Source: Methylobacterium dankookense
Lineage (GTDB): Bacteria > Pseudomonadota > Alphaproteobacteria > Rhizobiales > Beijerinckiaceae
NCBI RefSeq assembly: GCF_902141855.1
Contig: NZ_CABFVH010000045.1
Coordinates: 1 to 46,490 of the forward strand
DNA length: 46,490 bases
Reading direction: 5' to 3'
Shown one piece after another: positions 1 to 7,538 of this stretch (its first letter is position 1; each line of letters starts with the position of its first letter). The notes under the pieces were generated by a model, which ran no database searches, was not told the origin of the DNA, and worked only from the letters and a program-made list of their open reading frames with translations. The position numbers and the translations under genes were made by a program.

Positions 1-114
1 GTCGCCCGGCAGGACCGCGAAGTCGACCCGGTAGGTCGCGGTGATCAGGTGGTGCGGCGTCTTGTACTGAAGCGTGACGCCGTCGACCTCAAGGAGTGGC
101 CCGTGGTCATCCAT
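1..114 (-). CDS. ABC transporter ATP-binding protein, N-terminal 38 residues only
   Basis: Only the first 38 codons are inside the window; the gene continues past position 1. The visible residues (MDDHGPLLEVDGVTLQYKTP onward, ending in FAVLPGD) have the layout of the start of an ABC ATPase of the nitrate/sulfonate/taurine type: first beta strand LLEVDGVTLQY, then the strand leading to the Walker A loop, which would come just outside the window. GGAGGAGG lies 7 bases upstream of the ATG and supports the start. It follows a NitT/TauT-type binding-protein gene on the same strand, so the two probably form one importer. The permease should lie beyond the window. The family call rests on a short fragment plus context. 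Confidence 0.7.
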   Translation of the reverse strand, partial: MDDHGPLLEVDGVTLQYKTPHHLITATYRVDFAVLPGD

Positions 115-232
115 TGATCGCCTCCTCCACGCTGAACGTTCGACGGTGCTTGTCGACCAAGGCCCCTGTCGTCCGGCCTCCGGCGGCCGGATCGTCCTGT
201 TGCTTGCCAGGGATCTCGAGGCCCCTGGATTG

Positions 233-335
233 GAGCGCTCTCCGCCGAAGTGGATCCCGGTTCGGCGCAAGAGCGCGCGCCACAACAAGGACTTGGACCC
301 GTTCCCGATTGCAACGCGATCGGGAACGGCTCTAG
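233..335. repeat. Interspersed intergenic repeat, copy A, with terminal 11-bp hairpin
   Basis: This stretch (GGAGCGCTCTCCGCCGAAGT at its start, GGGAACGGCTCTAG at its end) recurs near the other end of the window at 45339-45442, with a half copy at 45277-45328. Its right part forms a perfect hairpin: CCGTTCCCGAT (299-309), a 9-base loop, and ATCGGGAACGG (319-329). It sits just past the binding-protein gene and could act as a terminator. The stop codon of that gene (TAG on the minus strand, 332-334) is formed by the last bases of the repeat. Confidence 0.8.
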
Positions 336-1351
336 CGCCCGGGCAGCCCGTGCACGATCGGGAAGAAGTAGTCCTTCCAATCCTTCGGCTCGGTCTTGAT
401 GACCTTCAGCTCGTGGAAGTGCCGCGCTTGGAGCATGATTCCGTAGGGCGTCGTGGAGAATACCGTGCCGGGCTCCTTCATGATCGCCACGAGCTGCTCC
501 GGCGGTGTCTTCTCGTTGGTCGCCGCGACGTAGTCCTTGGCGGCCTGGAGCGGATCTTGGGCGATCAGAGCGTTCGCTTCGTCGATGGCGGCGACGATCG
601 CGGCGGCGAGCTTCGGGTTGCGGTTGAACCAGGCGGTGCGGGCGTAGAGGATCGCGTTGCTCACCGGCTCGCCGGCCATCTCGTAGGAGTTGAGCACGGT
701 CCGGATCGCCGGGTCCTGCAGCTCGCGCTGCTGGAAGGGCGGCAGCGAGAAGTGGCTGTTGACCTCGTTCTGCGGGCTCGCCAGCGCCGCCACCGCGTCC
801 GGATGGCCGAGCTGGACCGTCAGGGGATCGAGGCGCGTGGCCTCGCCGGGACCGAATGCCTTCTTGGCCGCGATCTGCAGGAGAACCGCTTGCGAGGACA
901 CCTTCACGCTCGGCATGGCGATCTTGTCCTTGCCGGAGAAGTCCTTGAGCGTCTTCACGTCGGGATTGCGGGTCAGGAGCAGCATCGGCGTGGCGCCGAC
1001 CCCGCTCAGGCCCTTCACGTCGCCGCGCGTGCGGTCGTTGATCAGGATCATGTTGGTCGAGCCGCTGTCGACGATGTCGACATTGCCCGACAGGAGCGCG
1101 TCGTTGCCGGCGGCGCCGCTCGTCAGGTTCACCCACTCGACGGTCACGTCGCCGAGCCCGGCCGCCTTGGCCTGTTTCTCGATCAGCTTGAGCCGCTCGG
1201 CGAGCACCGCCGGCAGGTAGACGAAGCCCGGCTGCCGGCTGATCCGTACCCGGGCGTCATCCGCCCGGGCCGCCGGTGCCGCGGCGGCAAGCGCCGCGAG
1301 CGCCATTCCCAGCGCGGCGAGCCAGCCCCGCACGTTCCGCGATGCATCCAT
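332..1351 (-). CDS. ABC transporter substrate-binding protein, NitT/TauT (SsuA-like) family
   Basis: A 339-residue periplasmic binding protein. Residues 1-30 form a typical Sec signal peptide: a basic start (MDASRNVRGW), an Ala/Leu-rich core, and a likely cleavage after APAARA. The mature part begins VRISRQPGFVYLPAVLAERL, which matches the first strand and helix of nitrate/sulfonate/taurine binding proteins. Later segments (DIVDSGSTNMILIND, ARTAWFNRNPKLAAAIVAAI) fit the two-lobed fold. The ABC ATPase follows it on the same strand after about 220 bases, a gap that holds an interspersed repeat. Upstream are a second binding-protein-like gene and an FMN enzyme. The ligand cannot be read from sequence; the setting suggests an organic acid rather than a sulfonate. 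The family call is firm, the substrate is not. Confidence 0.85.
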   Translation of the reverse strand: MDASRNVRGWLAALGMALAALAAAAPAARADDARVRISRQPGFVYLPAVLAERLKLIEKQAKAAGLGDVTVEWVNLTSGAAGNDALLSGNVDIVDSGSTNMILINDRTRGDVKGLSGVGATPMLLLTRNPDVKTLKDFSGKDKIAMPSVKVSSQAVLLQIAAKKAFGPGEATRLDPLTVQLGHPDAVAALASPQNEVNSHFSLPPFQQRELQDPAIRTVLNSYEMAGEPVSNAILYARTAWFNRNPKLAAAIVAAIDEANALIAQDPLQAAKDYVAATNEKTPPEQLVAIMKEPGTVFSTTPYGIMLQARHFHELKVIKTEPKDWKDYFFPIVHGLPGR

Positions 1352-1409
1352 CCTTCGTCCTCCCTCGCCCGGCAGTTCGCGCGCGCCGGATCATCTCGAC
1401 GAAAACGGC

Positions 1410-2168
1410 TCAGAAGGCTGGGGTCAGCCCGCTGGCCCGGTAGGCCTGCGCGGCCTCCGGCGTGGTCAGCGAGGCGAGGAAGCGCGCGGCCGCCGCACCC
1501 CGGCCCCGCATCGGCGCCGCCCAGAATTCCGTCTCCTCCTGGACCGGGTCCGGGAACGGCCCGACCACCTCGATGCCGGACACCACCATCAGCTCGCTGA
1601 TCTGCTGGACGGCGAGGTCGGCCTCGCCGGAGACGAGCTTCTCCGCGGTGAAGCCCTGCGGGATGATCGTGGCGCGCGCGTTCACCGCCTCGGCGATGGC
1701 GAGCCGCGACAGCAGGCCGGCAAACCAGATGCCGCTGGCGCCGGTGCGCGAGTAGGCCACCGAGCGCGCGCCCGTGAGCGTGGCCTTCAGCGCCTCGACG
1801 CTGCCGATCTCGGGGGGCGGCGCCCCGGCCCGCACCGCGATCCCGTAGCGCGAGCGCGCCACGGCGACCCGGTCCTGCGCCTCCACGCGCCCCTCGGCGA
1901 CGAGGCGGTCCATGGCGTCGGAGAGAACCAGCACCGCGTCGGCGCTCGCCCCGGCGGCGATCCGCTCCATGATCACCGTGGTGGGCGCCCAGTCGATCGC
2001 CAGCCGCCCGCCCGCCGCCTCGCAGGCCGGCACGACATGCGCGTCGAAGGCGCCGCGCACCACCAGGGCGCACATCACGTGCAGCGGGGCCTGCGCCGGG
2101 GTCTTCGCGTCCTGCGCCGGGGTCTTCACGTCCTGCGCCGGGGTCTTCACGTCCTGCGCCGGGGTCAT
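1410..2168 (-). CDS. ModA-like substrate-binding-domain protein without signal peptide
   Basis: A 252-residue protein with a type 2 periplasmic-binding fold resembling molybdate-type binding proteins. Visible segments are MCALVVRGAFDAHVVPACEA (first strand and helix), GASADAVLVLSDAMDRLVAEG (the ModA-like region where the ligand is seen), VARSRYGIAVRAG, and VSGIEVVGPFPDPVQEETEF near the end. Two things are odd. There is no hydrophobic signal peptide, so it may stay in the cytoplasm. The N-terminus is a tandem heptapeptide TPAQDVK/TPAQDVK/TPAQDAK/TPAQ encoded by a 21-bp repeat. The ATG at 2168 has GAGAGGAG 6-7 bases upstream, so the repeat is probably translated; the alternative start is Met32 at 2075. 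It lies 67 bases after the FMN enzyme gene. It may act as a ligand sensor or chaperone; this is inference. Confidence 0.7.
   Translation of the reverse strand: MTPAQDVKTPAQDVKTPAQDAKTPAQAPLHVMCALVVRGAFDAHVVPACEAAGGRLAIDWAPTTVIMERIAAGASADAVLVLSDAMDRLVAEGRVEAQDRVAVARSRYGIAVRAGAPPPEIGSVEALKATLTGARSVAYSRTGASGIWFAGLLSRLAIAEAVNARATIIPQGFTAEKLVSGEADLAVQQISELMVVSGIEVVGPFPDPVQEETEFWAAPMRGRGAAAARFLASLTTPEAAQAYRASGLTPAF
2091..2168. repeat. 21-bp tandem repeat (about 3.7 copies) inside a coding sequence
   Basis: Units CTGCGCCGGGGTCTTCACGTC lie at 2112-2132 and 2133-2153 (identical), with a one-base variant at 2091-2111 and a partial unit at 2154-2168. The unit length is a multiple of three, so changes in copy number keep the frame and only lengthen or shorten the TPAQD(V/A)K tract at the N-terminus of the ModA-like protein. 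Confidence 0.95.
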
Positions 2169-2235
2169 GGGCGGCTCCTCTCGAACCTTTGGTCCATCGC
2201 GGTCTTCTCGATGTCGGCGGATCGGCTTCGGCGTC

Positions 2236-3573
2236 TCAGCCCCGCGGCGGCAGGTGCCGCAGAAATTCGGGGCCGAGCTCGGACAGGCGGTTCACCCCGA
2301 GGAAGGCCATGTCGCGGTGGATCTCCTCCTTGAGGATCCGCATGGCGTGCGCGACGCCCGCCGCCCCGCCGAGCGCGGCCGCGAACATGAAGGGGCGCCC
2401 GAGCAGGACGAAGTCGGCCCCGAGCGCCAGCGCCTTGATCACGTCGGTGCCCCGGCGGATGCCGCTGTCGACGATGAGCTTCAGGTCGCCCTTGCGCGCG
2501 GCGATCTCGGGCAGGACGTCGAGCGGCGCCACCACGTGGTCGAGCTGGCGCCCGCCATGGGTCGACAGGATCACCCCGTCGGCGCCGCAGCCCCGCGCGA
2601 TCTCGACATCCTCGGGGGCGAGCAGGCCCTTCACCAGCAGGTTGCCGGGCCAGCGCCGCCGGATCGCCTCTAGGTTCGTCCAGGAGAGCCTGTCGCGGTC
2701 GATGCTGTTGCGCACCGATCCCTGCGACAGCATCGGCGGCCCGCGCTCGGCTTCGGTGTTCTCGAAATGCGGCGCCCCGTGCTTCAGGAAGGTCCGCGCG
2801 ACCACGCCGAGAAGCCAGCGCGGATGCGTGGCGCTCTGCCACATCACCTTCGGGGTGATGCGCATCGGCATCGAGAAGCCGGTGCGGATGTTGTGCTCGC
2901 GGTTGCCGAGGGTCGGCGTGTCGGCCGTGACCACGAAGGTGCGGTAGCCGGCGGCCGCCACCCGGTCGACGAGCCGGTCGATCCGGCGCTGGTCGCCCGG
3001 CAGATAGGCCTGGTACCACGCGTCCGGGTTCTGGGCGTGCACGTCCTCCAGCCGGATCAGCGAGGAGGCGCTGAGGATCATCGGCACCGCCATCCGCCGG
3101 GCCGCCTCGGCGAGCACGAGGTCCCCGCGATAGGCGATGAACGCGGCCCCGCCGAGAGGCCCGATCCCGAAGGGCGCCGCGTAGCGGCGGCCGAACAGCT
3201 CGACCGCGGTGTCGCGGCCGGCGGTATCGCGCATCATCCGCGGCAGGAAGGCGTAGTCCGCGTAGGCGTCGCGGCTGCGGCGGAGCGCGGAGCCGGTCTC
3301 GGCCCCGCCCGCCACGTACTGGAAGATCATCGGCGGCAGGAAGCGCCGGGCGTGGCGCTCGAAATCGTCGAGCGCCAGGAGATCGCGGAAGCGGTACGGC
3401 GTGACCGCGGCGCTGCGCTTCAGGCTGGTGACGAGGGTGTTCGGCGCCGCGATTCCGGGGGCGGCCGCGTCGGCTTGCCCGGAGGTCGCGGCCTCGCGCT
3501 CGACGTCCGGCCTTGGCACCGGATCCGATTCGTGCCCCGCGACGCCGGCCGCGGGATGGTCGAGCGTTGCCAT
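2236..3573 (-). CDS. FMN-dependent alpha-hydroxy-acid oxidizing protein (LldD/glycolate oxidase family)
   Basis: A 445-residue TIM-barrel flavoenzyme that oxidises an L-2-hydroxy acid to the 2-oxo acid. The family signature around the active site reads STHGGRQLD, giving catalytic His about 339 and Arg about 342. Other family landmarks are PFGIGPLGGAAF, VVTADTPTLGNREHNIR and DSGIRRGTDVIKALALGA with the FMN phosphate loop GRPFMFA. About 55 residues of Pro/Ala/Asp-rich sequence precede the domain (RFRDLLALDDFERHARRFLP), longer than usual. The start at 3573 has GGGGAGGGG just upstream. A much longer open frame continues upstream, but it is only the antisense of the LacI gene. The gene is first in the leftward operon and carries a LacI-type operator at its promoter. 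Lactate, glycolate, mandelate or another hydroxy acid are all possible substrates. Confidence 0.88.
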   Translation of the reverse strand: MATLDHPAAGVAGHESDPVPRPDVEREAATSGQADAAAPGIAAPNTLVTSLKRSAAVTPYRFRDLLALDDFERHARRFLPPMIFQYVAGGAETGSALRRSRDAYADYAFLPRMMRDTAGRDTAVELFGRRYAAPFGIGPLGGAAFIAYRGDLVLAEAARRMAVPMILSASSLIRLEDVHAQNPDAWYQAYLPGDQRRIDRLVDRVAAAGYRTFVVTADTPTLGNREHNIRTGFSMPMRITPKVMWQSATHPRWLLGVVARTFLKHGAPHFENTEAERGPPMLSQGSVRNSIDRDRLSWTNLEAIRRRWPGNLLVKGLLAPEDVEIARGCGADGVILSTHGGRQLDHVVAPLDVLPEIAARKGDLKLIVDSGIRRGTDVIKALALGADFVLLGRPFMFAAALGGAAGVAHAMRILKEEIHRDMAFLGVNRLSELGPEFLRHLPPRG

Positions 3574-3629
3574 CCGCCCCTCCCCGGAGCCCGCGCCTGC
3601 GAAGGGCTCGAAGCCCATTGCCAGCGTGT

Positions 3630-3671
3630 TGAAAGCGGTTTCAGATAGCCATCCGGCGGCGGCGCGGTCAA
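3630..3671 (-). promoter_or_regulatory. Promoter with LacI-family operator for the leftward operon
   Basis: Read on the minus strand: -35 TTGACC (3671-3666), a 17-base spacer, -10 CTATCT (3648-3643), then the near-perfect palindrome TGAAACCGCTTTCA (3643-3630), which starts on the last base of the -10. TGAAANCGNTTTCA is the classic site type for LacI/GalR-family repressors. The same arrangement is found at 4802-4843. Binding would block the promoter of the FMN enzyme operon and perhaps affect lacI itself, whose start is about 100 bases away in the other direction. Confidence 0.8.
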
Positions 3672-3738
3672 TATGGCAGGCCGCACGAATATGCATAATA
3701 TTTCTAATTCCTGACCCGGCTGATCCGGTCGAGACGAG

Positions 3739-4788
3739 GTGACAACCGTGCAGGAGGAACCGGCCGTCGATGCACCGCGGAGCCCGGTGGCCCAGGACGT
3801 GGCCCGCCGAGCCGGCGTCTCGACCGCGACTGTCTCGCGGGTGCTCAACGGCTCGGCCGGGGTGCGGGCCGACAAACGCGCGGCGGTGATGCGCGCGGCG
3901 CAGGATCTCGGCTTCGTGGCCAACGGCGCGGCCCGCGCACTCTCGACGCGCCGCTTCATGGCGGTCGGCGCGGTGGTGCCCAACATCGAGAACGAGGCGT
4001 TCGTCCGCCTCCTGTCGAGCTTCCAGGAGCGGCTGCGGCAGGCGGGCTACACGCTGGTGGCGGCCAATGCCGGCTACGACCTGGAGGACGAGCTGCGCGA
4101 GGCGACCTTCCTGCTCGAGCGCGGCATCGACGGGCTGATGCTGGTGGGCGACATCCACCATCCCGCCCTCCACGCCCGCATCGCCCGCCACGGCATCCCG
4201 ATGGTGCAGGCCTTCACGCTCTCGCAGGAGCGCCCTTGCGTCGGCTTCGACAACGCCGCCTCGGCGGCGCGCGCGGCGGATTACCTGATGGATCTCGGCC
4301 ATCGCCGGATCGGGGTGATCTCGGGTCTGCGCAAGGACAACGACCGCGGCGGCGCCCGCGTCCGCGGCGTCGCGGGGGCGCTCGCCGCGCGCGGGCTGCG
4401 CCTCGCCCCCGAGCACGACATCGAGATCTCCTACGGTATCGGTGGCGGCCGCGACGGCTTCCGGCAGATCATGGCGGGCGGGCCGCCGCCGACGGCGATC
4501 ATCTGCGGCACCGACCAGATCGCCTTCGGGGCGATGGTCGAGGCCCGCGCCCGCGGCCTCGACGTGCCGGGCGACCTCTCGGTGATCGGCTACAACGATT
4601 CCGACATCGCCCCCTTTCTCACCCCGGCCTTGACCACCGTGCGGATCCACTCCGCCGAGATCGGCCGGGCGGCCGGAGACCAGCTTGTCGCCCGCATCAC
4701 CGGCCGCCCGGCCCTGCGCGTCACCGAGATCGCCGCCGAGCTGATCGTCCGCGCCAGCACCGCGCCGCCGCGGCGCATCGCCCCCTAG
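3739..4788 (+). CDS. LacI-family transcriptional regulator
   Basis: A 349-residue repressor. The N-terminal helix-turn-helix and hinge are clear: VAQDVARRAGVSTATVSRVL at about residues 17-36, followed by KRAAVMRAAQDLGFVANGAA. The rest is a periplasmic-binding-like effector domain with the family landmarks VGAVVPNIENEAF, CVGFDNAASAARAADYLMDL, LGHRRIGVISG, AIICGTDQIAFGAM and LSVIGYNDSDIAPFLTPALT. Translation probably starts at GTG 3739; GTG 3748 is possible and the ribosome site is weak. The gene lies between two divergent catabolic operons, each with a LacI-type operator at its promoter, so it most likely represses both until an inducer, probably a pathway sugar acid or hydroxy acid, is present. 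Confidence 0.93.
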   Translation: MTTVQEEPAVDAPRSPVAQDVARRAGVSTATVSRVLNGSAGVRADKRAAVMRAAQDLGFVANGAARALSTRRFMAVGAVVPNIENEAFVRLLSSFQERLRQAGYTLVAANAGYDLEDELREATFLLERGIDGLMLVGDIHHPALHARIARHGIPMVQAFTLSQERPCVGFDNAASAARAADYLMDLGHRRIGVISGLRKDNDRGGARVRGVAGALAARGLRLAPEHDIEISYGIGGGRDGFRQIMAGGPPPTAIICGTDQIAFGAMVEARARGLDVPGDLSVIGYNDSDIAPFLTPALTTVRIHSAEIGRAAGDQLVARITGRPALRVTEIAAELIVRASTAPPRRIAP

Positions 4789-4801
4789 GTGACCGGATCT
4801 A

Positions 4802-4843
4802 TTGTGCAGGAAGCCGCGATGCGGCAATCTGAAAGCGCTTACA
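4802..4843 (+). promoter_or_regulatory. Promoter with LacI-family operator for the rightward operon
   Basis: -35 TTGTGC (4802-4807), 17-base spacer, -10 CAATCT (4825-4830), then operator TGAAAGCGCTTACA (4830-4843) starting on the last base of the -10. Spacing and overlap are identical to the site at 3630-3671, and the -10/operator segments agree at 17 of 20 positions. It lies 46 bases ahead of the racemase-like gene start at 4890. Confidence 0.8.
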
Positions 4844-4889
4844 ATTCGGCTGTCCCGGCCAGGTTCGGAGATGTGAGAAAGGACGAGGC

Positions 4890-5555
4890 ATGGCGCCCCG
4901 CATCGTGCTCCTCCACGCGACGCCGGTCGCGATGGCCCCGATCCAGGCCGCCTTCACGGAACGCTGGCCCGAGGCCGAGACCGTCAACCTCCTCGACGAC
5001 GGCCTGTCGCTCGACCGGGCTCGCGAGCCCGGCCCGATCTCGGAGGCGATGATCGCGCGCTTCGTCCGGCTCGGCCGCTACGGCCACGACATGGGCGCGG
5101 CGGGCATCCTGATCACCTGCTCGGCCTTCGGCCCGGCGATCGACCGGCTGATCGAGACCGTGCCGGTGCCCGTCCTCAAGCCGAACGAGGCGATGTTCCG
5201 GGAGGCGATCGCGCAGGGCGAGCGCGTCGGCATGCTCGCGACCTTCGGGCCCTCCGTCGGCACGATGACCGACGAGTTCGAGGACTTCGTCCATGAGGCC
5301 GGGCGCCCCGCCCGATTACGGACAATCCTCGTCGACGACGCGATGGCGCGGCTGCGCGCGGGTGACGCCGAGACGCACAACCGCTTGGTCGCGGCGCGCG
5401 CGCCCGAACTCGCCGAGTGCGATGCGATCATGCTCGCCCATTTCTCGACCTCGCGGGCGGCCGAGGCCGTGCGGGCGGCCGTCGACGTTCCGGTTCTCAC
5501 CGCACCCCACGCGGCGGTCGATCGGATGCGCGCGATGGTCGAGGGAGGCGCCTGA
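4890..5555 (+). CDS. Aspartate/glutamate racemase family protein
   Basis: A 221-residue protein of the Asp/Glu/hydantoin racemase superfamily, which uses cysteines to move a proton at an alpha carbon. The first half matches: MAPRIVLLHATPVAM, then GAAGILITCSAFGPAID with Cys77 in the place of the first catalytic cysteine, then VPVLKPNEAM. Where the family normally has a second Cys (a GCT-like motif), this protein reads CDAIMLAHFSTSRAAE, so the second catalytic cysteine appears to be missing or replaced. It may therefore be an isomerase, a decarboxylase-like enzyme or a lyase rather than a two-base racemase. It is first in the LacI-controlled rightward operon; the next gene starts 2 bases after its stop codon. 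Confidence 0.8.
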   Translation: MAPRIVLLHATPVAMAPIQAAFTERWPEAETVNLLDDGLSLDRAREPGPISEAMIARFVRLGRYGHDMGAAGILITCSAFGPAIDRLIETVPVPVLKPNEAMFREAIAQGERVGMLATFGPSVGTMTDEFEDFVHEAGRPARLRTILVDDAMARLRAGDAETHNRLVAARAPELAECDAIMLAHFSTSRAAEAVRAAVDVPVLTAPHAAVDRMRAMVEGGA

Positions 5556-5556
5556 G

Positions 5557-6363
5557 ATGAGCATCCTGCCCCTCGGCCTCGGCGCCTTCGCTGGCCGTCT
5601 CAGCGGCCATTGCGGCTTCCTGTTCACCGAATTGCCGCTCTCCGAGCGCTTCGCGGCGGCCGCCCGGGCGGGCTTCACGGCGGTGGAGCACCCGAACCTG
5701 TTCGCCGCCCCCGCCCGTGAAGTCGCGGGCTGGCTGGAGCAGGCCGGGGTCCCGCTGGTGCAGACCGGCTTCCCGGCGGGGAACGCCGCGAAGGGCGAGA
5801 AGGGTTTCGCCGCCCTGCCGGACCGGGTGGCGCAGTACCGGGCGACGATCGAGCCGACCCTCGACTTCGTCGAGGAGCTCGGCTGCCGCATGGTGCACCC
5901 GATGGCCGGTGTCCGGCCCGCCGGCATCGCCCGCGAGCGCCTCTGGGACACCTATCTCGAGAACCTCGCCTTCGCGGCGGATGCGGCGGCGCGGCGCGGC
6001 ATGACGGTGATCGTCGAGCCGATCGGACCGGGCTCGATCGCGAACTACGTGATCGACGACCCGCTGATGGCCGTCGAGGCGATCCGCCTGATCGGGCGGG
6101 ACAACGTCAAGCTCCTGTTCGACGCCTATCACTGCGTCTGCCTCGGCCAGGACCCGGCGGCGCTGATCCGCGCGCATGCCCCGCTGATCGCCCACGTGCA
6201 GATCGCCGACGATCCCGGCCGGCACGAGCCGGGCACCGGCACCATCGCGTTCGGGCCGATCTTCCGCGCCCTGGAAGAGGTCGGCTATGCCGGCCATGTC
6301 GGCTGCGAGTACCATCCGGCGACCACCACCGAAGCGGGTCTCGCCTGGATGCGGGCAGGGTGA
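5557..6363 (+). CDS. Hydroxypyruvate isomerase family protein (TIM barrel, Hyi/OtnI-like)
   Basis: A 268-residue xylose-isomerase-like TIM barrel. Hyi converts hydroxypyruvate and tartronate semialdehyde into each other, while OtnI isomerises 2-oxo-tetronate. Landmarks are GHCGFLFTELPLSERFAAAA (N-terminus), TVIVEPIG with a metal-binding Glu, LLFDAYHCVCLGQDP, and HVQIADDPGRHEPGTGTIAF, the characteristic Hyi loop, then GCEYHP. Translation starts at ATG 5557, preceded by GAGGGAGGCG; a longer frame upstream is antisense-like read-through of the previous gene. With a GhrA-like reductase next to it, the pair suggests conversion of a 3- or 4-carbon oxo acid to a hydroxy acid. Confidence 0.85.
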   Translation: MSILPLGLGAFAGRLSGHCGFLFTELPLSERFAAAARAGFTAVEHPNLFAAPAREVAGWLEQAGVPLVQTGFPAGNAAKGEKGFAALPDRVAQYRATIEPTLDFVEELGCRMVHPMAGVRPAGIARERLWDTYLENLAFAADAAARRGMTVIVEPIGPGSIANYVIDDPLMAVEAIRLIGRDNVKLLFDAYHCVCLGQDPAALIRAHAPLIAHVQIADDPGRHEPGTGTIAFGPIFRALEEVGYAGHVGCEYHPATTTEAGLAWMRAG

Positions 6364-6429
6364 CGGGGCCTCGTCGCGCGGCAGCACCCCGGGTCAGCGC
6401 AACGCGCCGAACGTCGATCAGGTCAGGGC

Positions 6430-7389
6430 ATGCAGCGCACCCCCATCGCATTTCTCGGCAGCCTCGATGCAGCGGAGGAGGAGCGCTATCGCGCGGCCCT
6501 CTCCGCGGCGATGCCCGAGGAGGTGGTACGCCCGTTCCGCATGCTGACCCAGGCGGAACGCGCCGCGGTCGAGATCGCGATCGTCGCCAATCCCGACCCC
6601 TCCGAGGTGGCGCAGCTCCCGCGCCTCGCCTGGATCCAGAGCCTGTGGGCCGGCGTCGAGCGCCTCGTGCGGGATCTTGGCCCGGGGGCGCCGCCGATCG
6701 TGCGGCTGGTCGATCCCGAACTCGCCCGCACCATGGCGGAAGCGGTCCTCGCCTGGACCTATTATCTCCAGCGCGACATGCCGGCCTACCGGCGCCAGCA
6801 GGAGACGGGCCTGTGGCGCCAGCGGCCATACCGCGCGCCCGCCGACACGACGGTCGGCCTGCTCGGGCTCGGCGCCCTCGGCAAGGCGGCCGCGCAGCGC
6901 CTCGTGCAGGCGGGTTTCCGGGTCGCGGCCTGGACCCGTTCGGCTCCGGCGGAGGACGGATCCCTGGCCGGTGTCGCGACCGCCTTCGGCCCCGACGGCC
7001 TTCCGGATCTCCTCGGGCGTAGCGACATCGTCGTCTGCCTGCTTCCGCTGACGGCCGAGACGCACGGGCTTCTCGATGCGGGCCGCCTGGCCGCGATGAA
7101 GCCGGGCGCCGCCCTGATCAACGTCGCCCGCGGCGCGATCGTCGTCACCGACGCCCTGATCGCGGCCCTCGATACCGGCCACCTCGAACACGCGGTGCTC
7201 GACGTGTTCGAGACCGAGCCGCTCCCGACCGCATCGCCCCTGTGGCGGCATCCCAAAATCACCGTCCTTCCGCATGTGACCGGACCGACGAACCACGGCA
7301 GCGCCGCGGCCGTCGTCGCGAGCAACCTACGCGCGTACCGGGAGACAAGACGCGTGCCGGCAGCCGTCGACGTCGCGCGCGGTTATTGA
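6430..7389 (+). CDS. ghrA: D-2-hydroxyacid dehydrogenase, glyoxylate/hydroxypyruvate reductase A-like
   Basis: A 319-residue NAD(P)-dependent reductase. The Rossmann motif GLGALG covers residues 146-151, and the TR at 169-170 after VAAW suggests NADPH preference. Catalytic residues of the family are present: Arg234 in NVARGAIV, Glu263 in VFETEPLP and His282 in LPHVTGPT. The N-terminal half (PRLAWIQSLWAGVERLV) is the usual GhrA substrate domain. It starts 66 bases after the Hyi-like gene and is probably the last gene of the LacI-controlled operon. Likely substrates are glyoxylate or hydroxypyruvate, or the related product of the isomerase. Confidence 0.88.
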   Translation: MQRTPIAFLGSLDAAEEERYRAALSAAMPEEVVRPFRMLTQAERAAVEIAIVANPDPSEVAQLPRLAWIQSLWAGVERLVRDLGPGAPPIVRLVDPELARTMAEAVLAWTYYLQRDMPAYRRQQETGLWRQRPYRAPADTTVGLLGLGALGKAAAQRLVQAGFRVAAWTRSAPAEDGSLAGVATAFGPDGLPDLLGRSDIVVCLLPLTAETHGLLDAGRLAAMKPGAALINVARGAIVVTDALIAALDTGHLEHAVLDVFETEPLPTASPLWRHPKITVLPHVTGPTNHGSAAAVVASNLRAYRETRRVPAAVDVARGY

Positions 7390-7538
7390 GTGCCTGTTTG
7401 AGCAGATCGCGCAGATCTCCGGGACTTGACCCTGCATACTGTCACCGACCAATCTACCTTGCCCGAGCTCCGATGGTCCCGGATCTGAACGAGGGTCAGT
7501 ATCGAGCCCCCGGGCAGCGAGAACGGAGGGTGCGTCGC

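Noticed and set aside
2091..2168. Tandem 21-bp units considered as a CRISPR or regulatory iteron array
   Set aside because: There are no spacers, the units are directly abutting, and they keep one reading frame in a gene with a good ribosome site.
2236..4827. An 863-codon minus-strand open frame spanning the FMN enzyme and the LacI gene
   Set aside because: Only the part from 3573 down matches a protein family and has a ribosome site; the rest is low-complexity antisense of the repressor gene.
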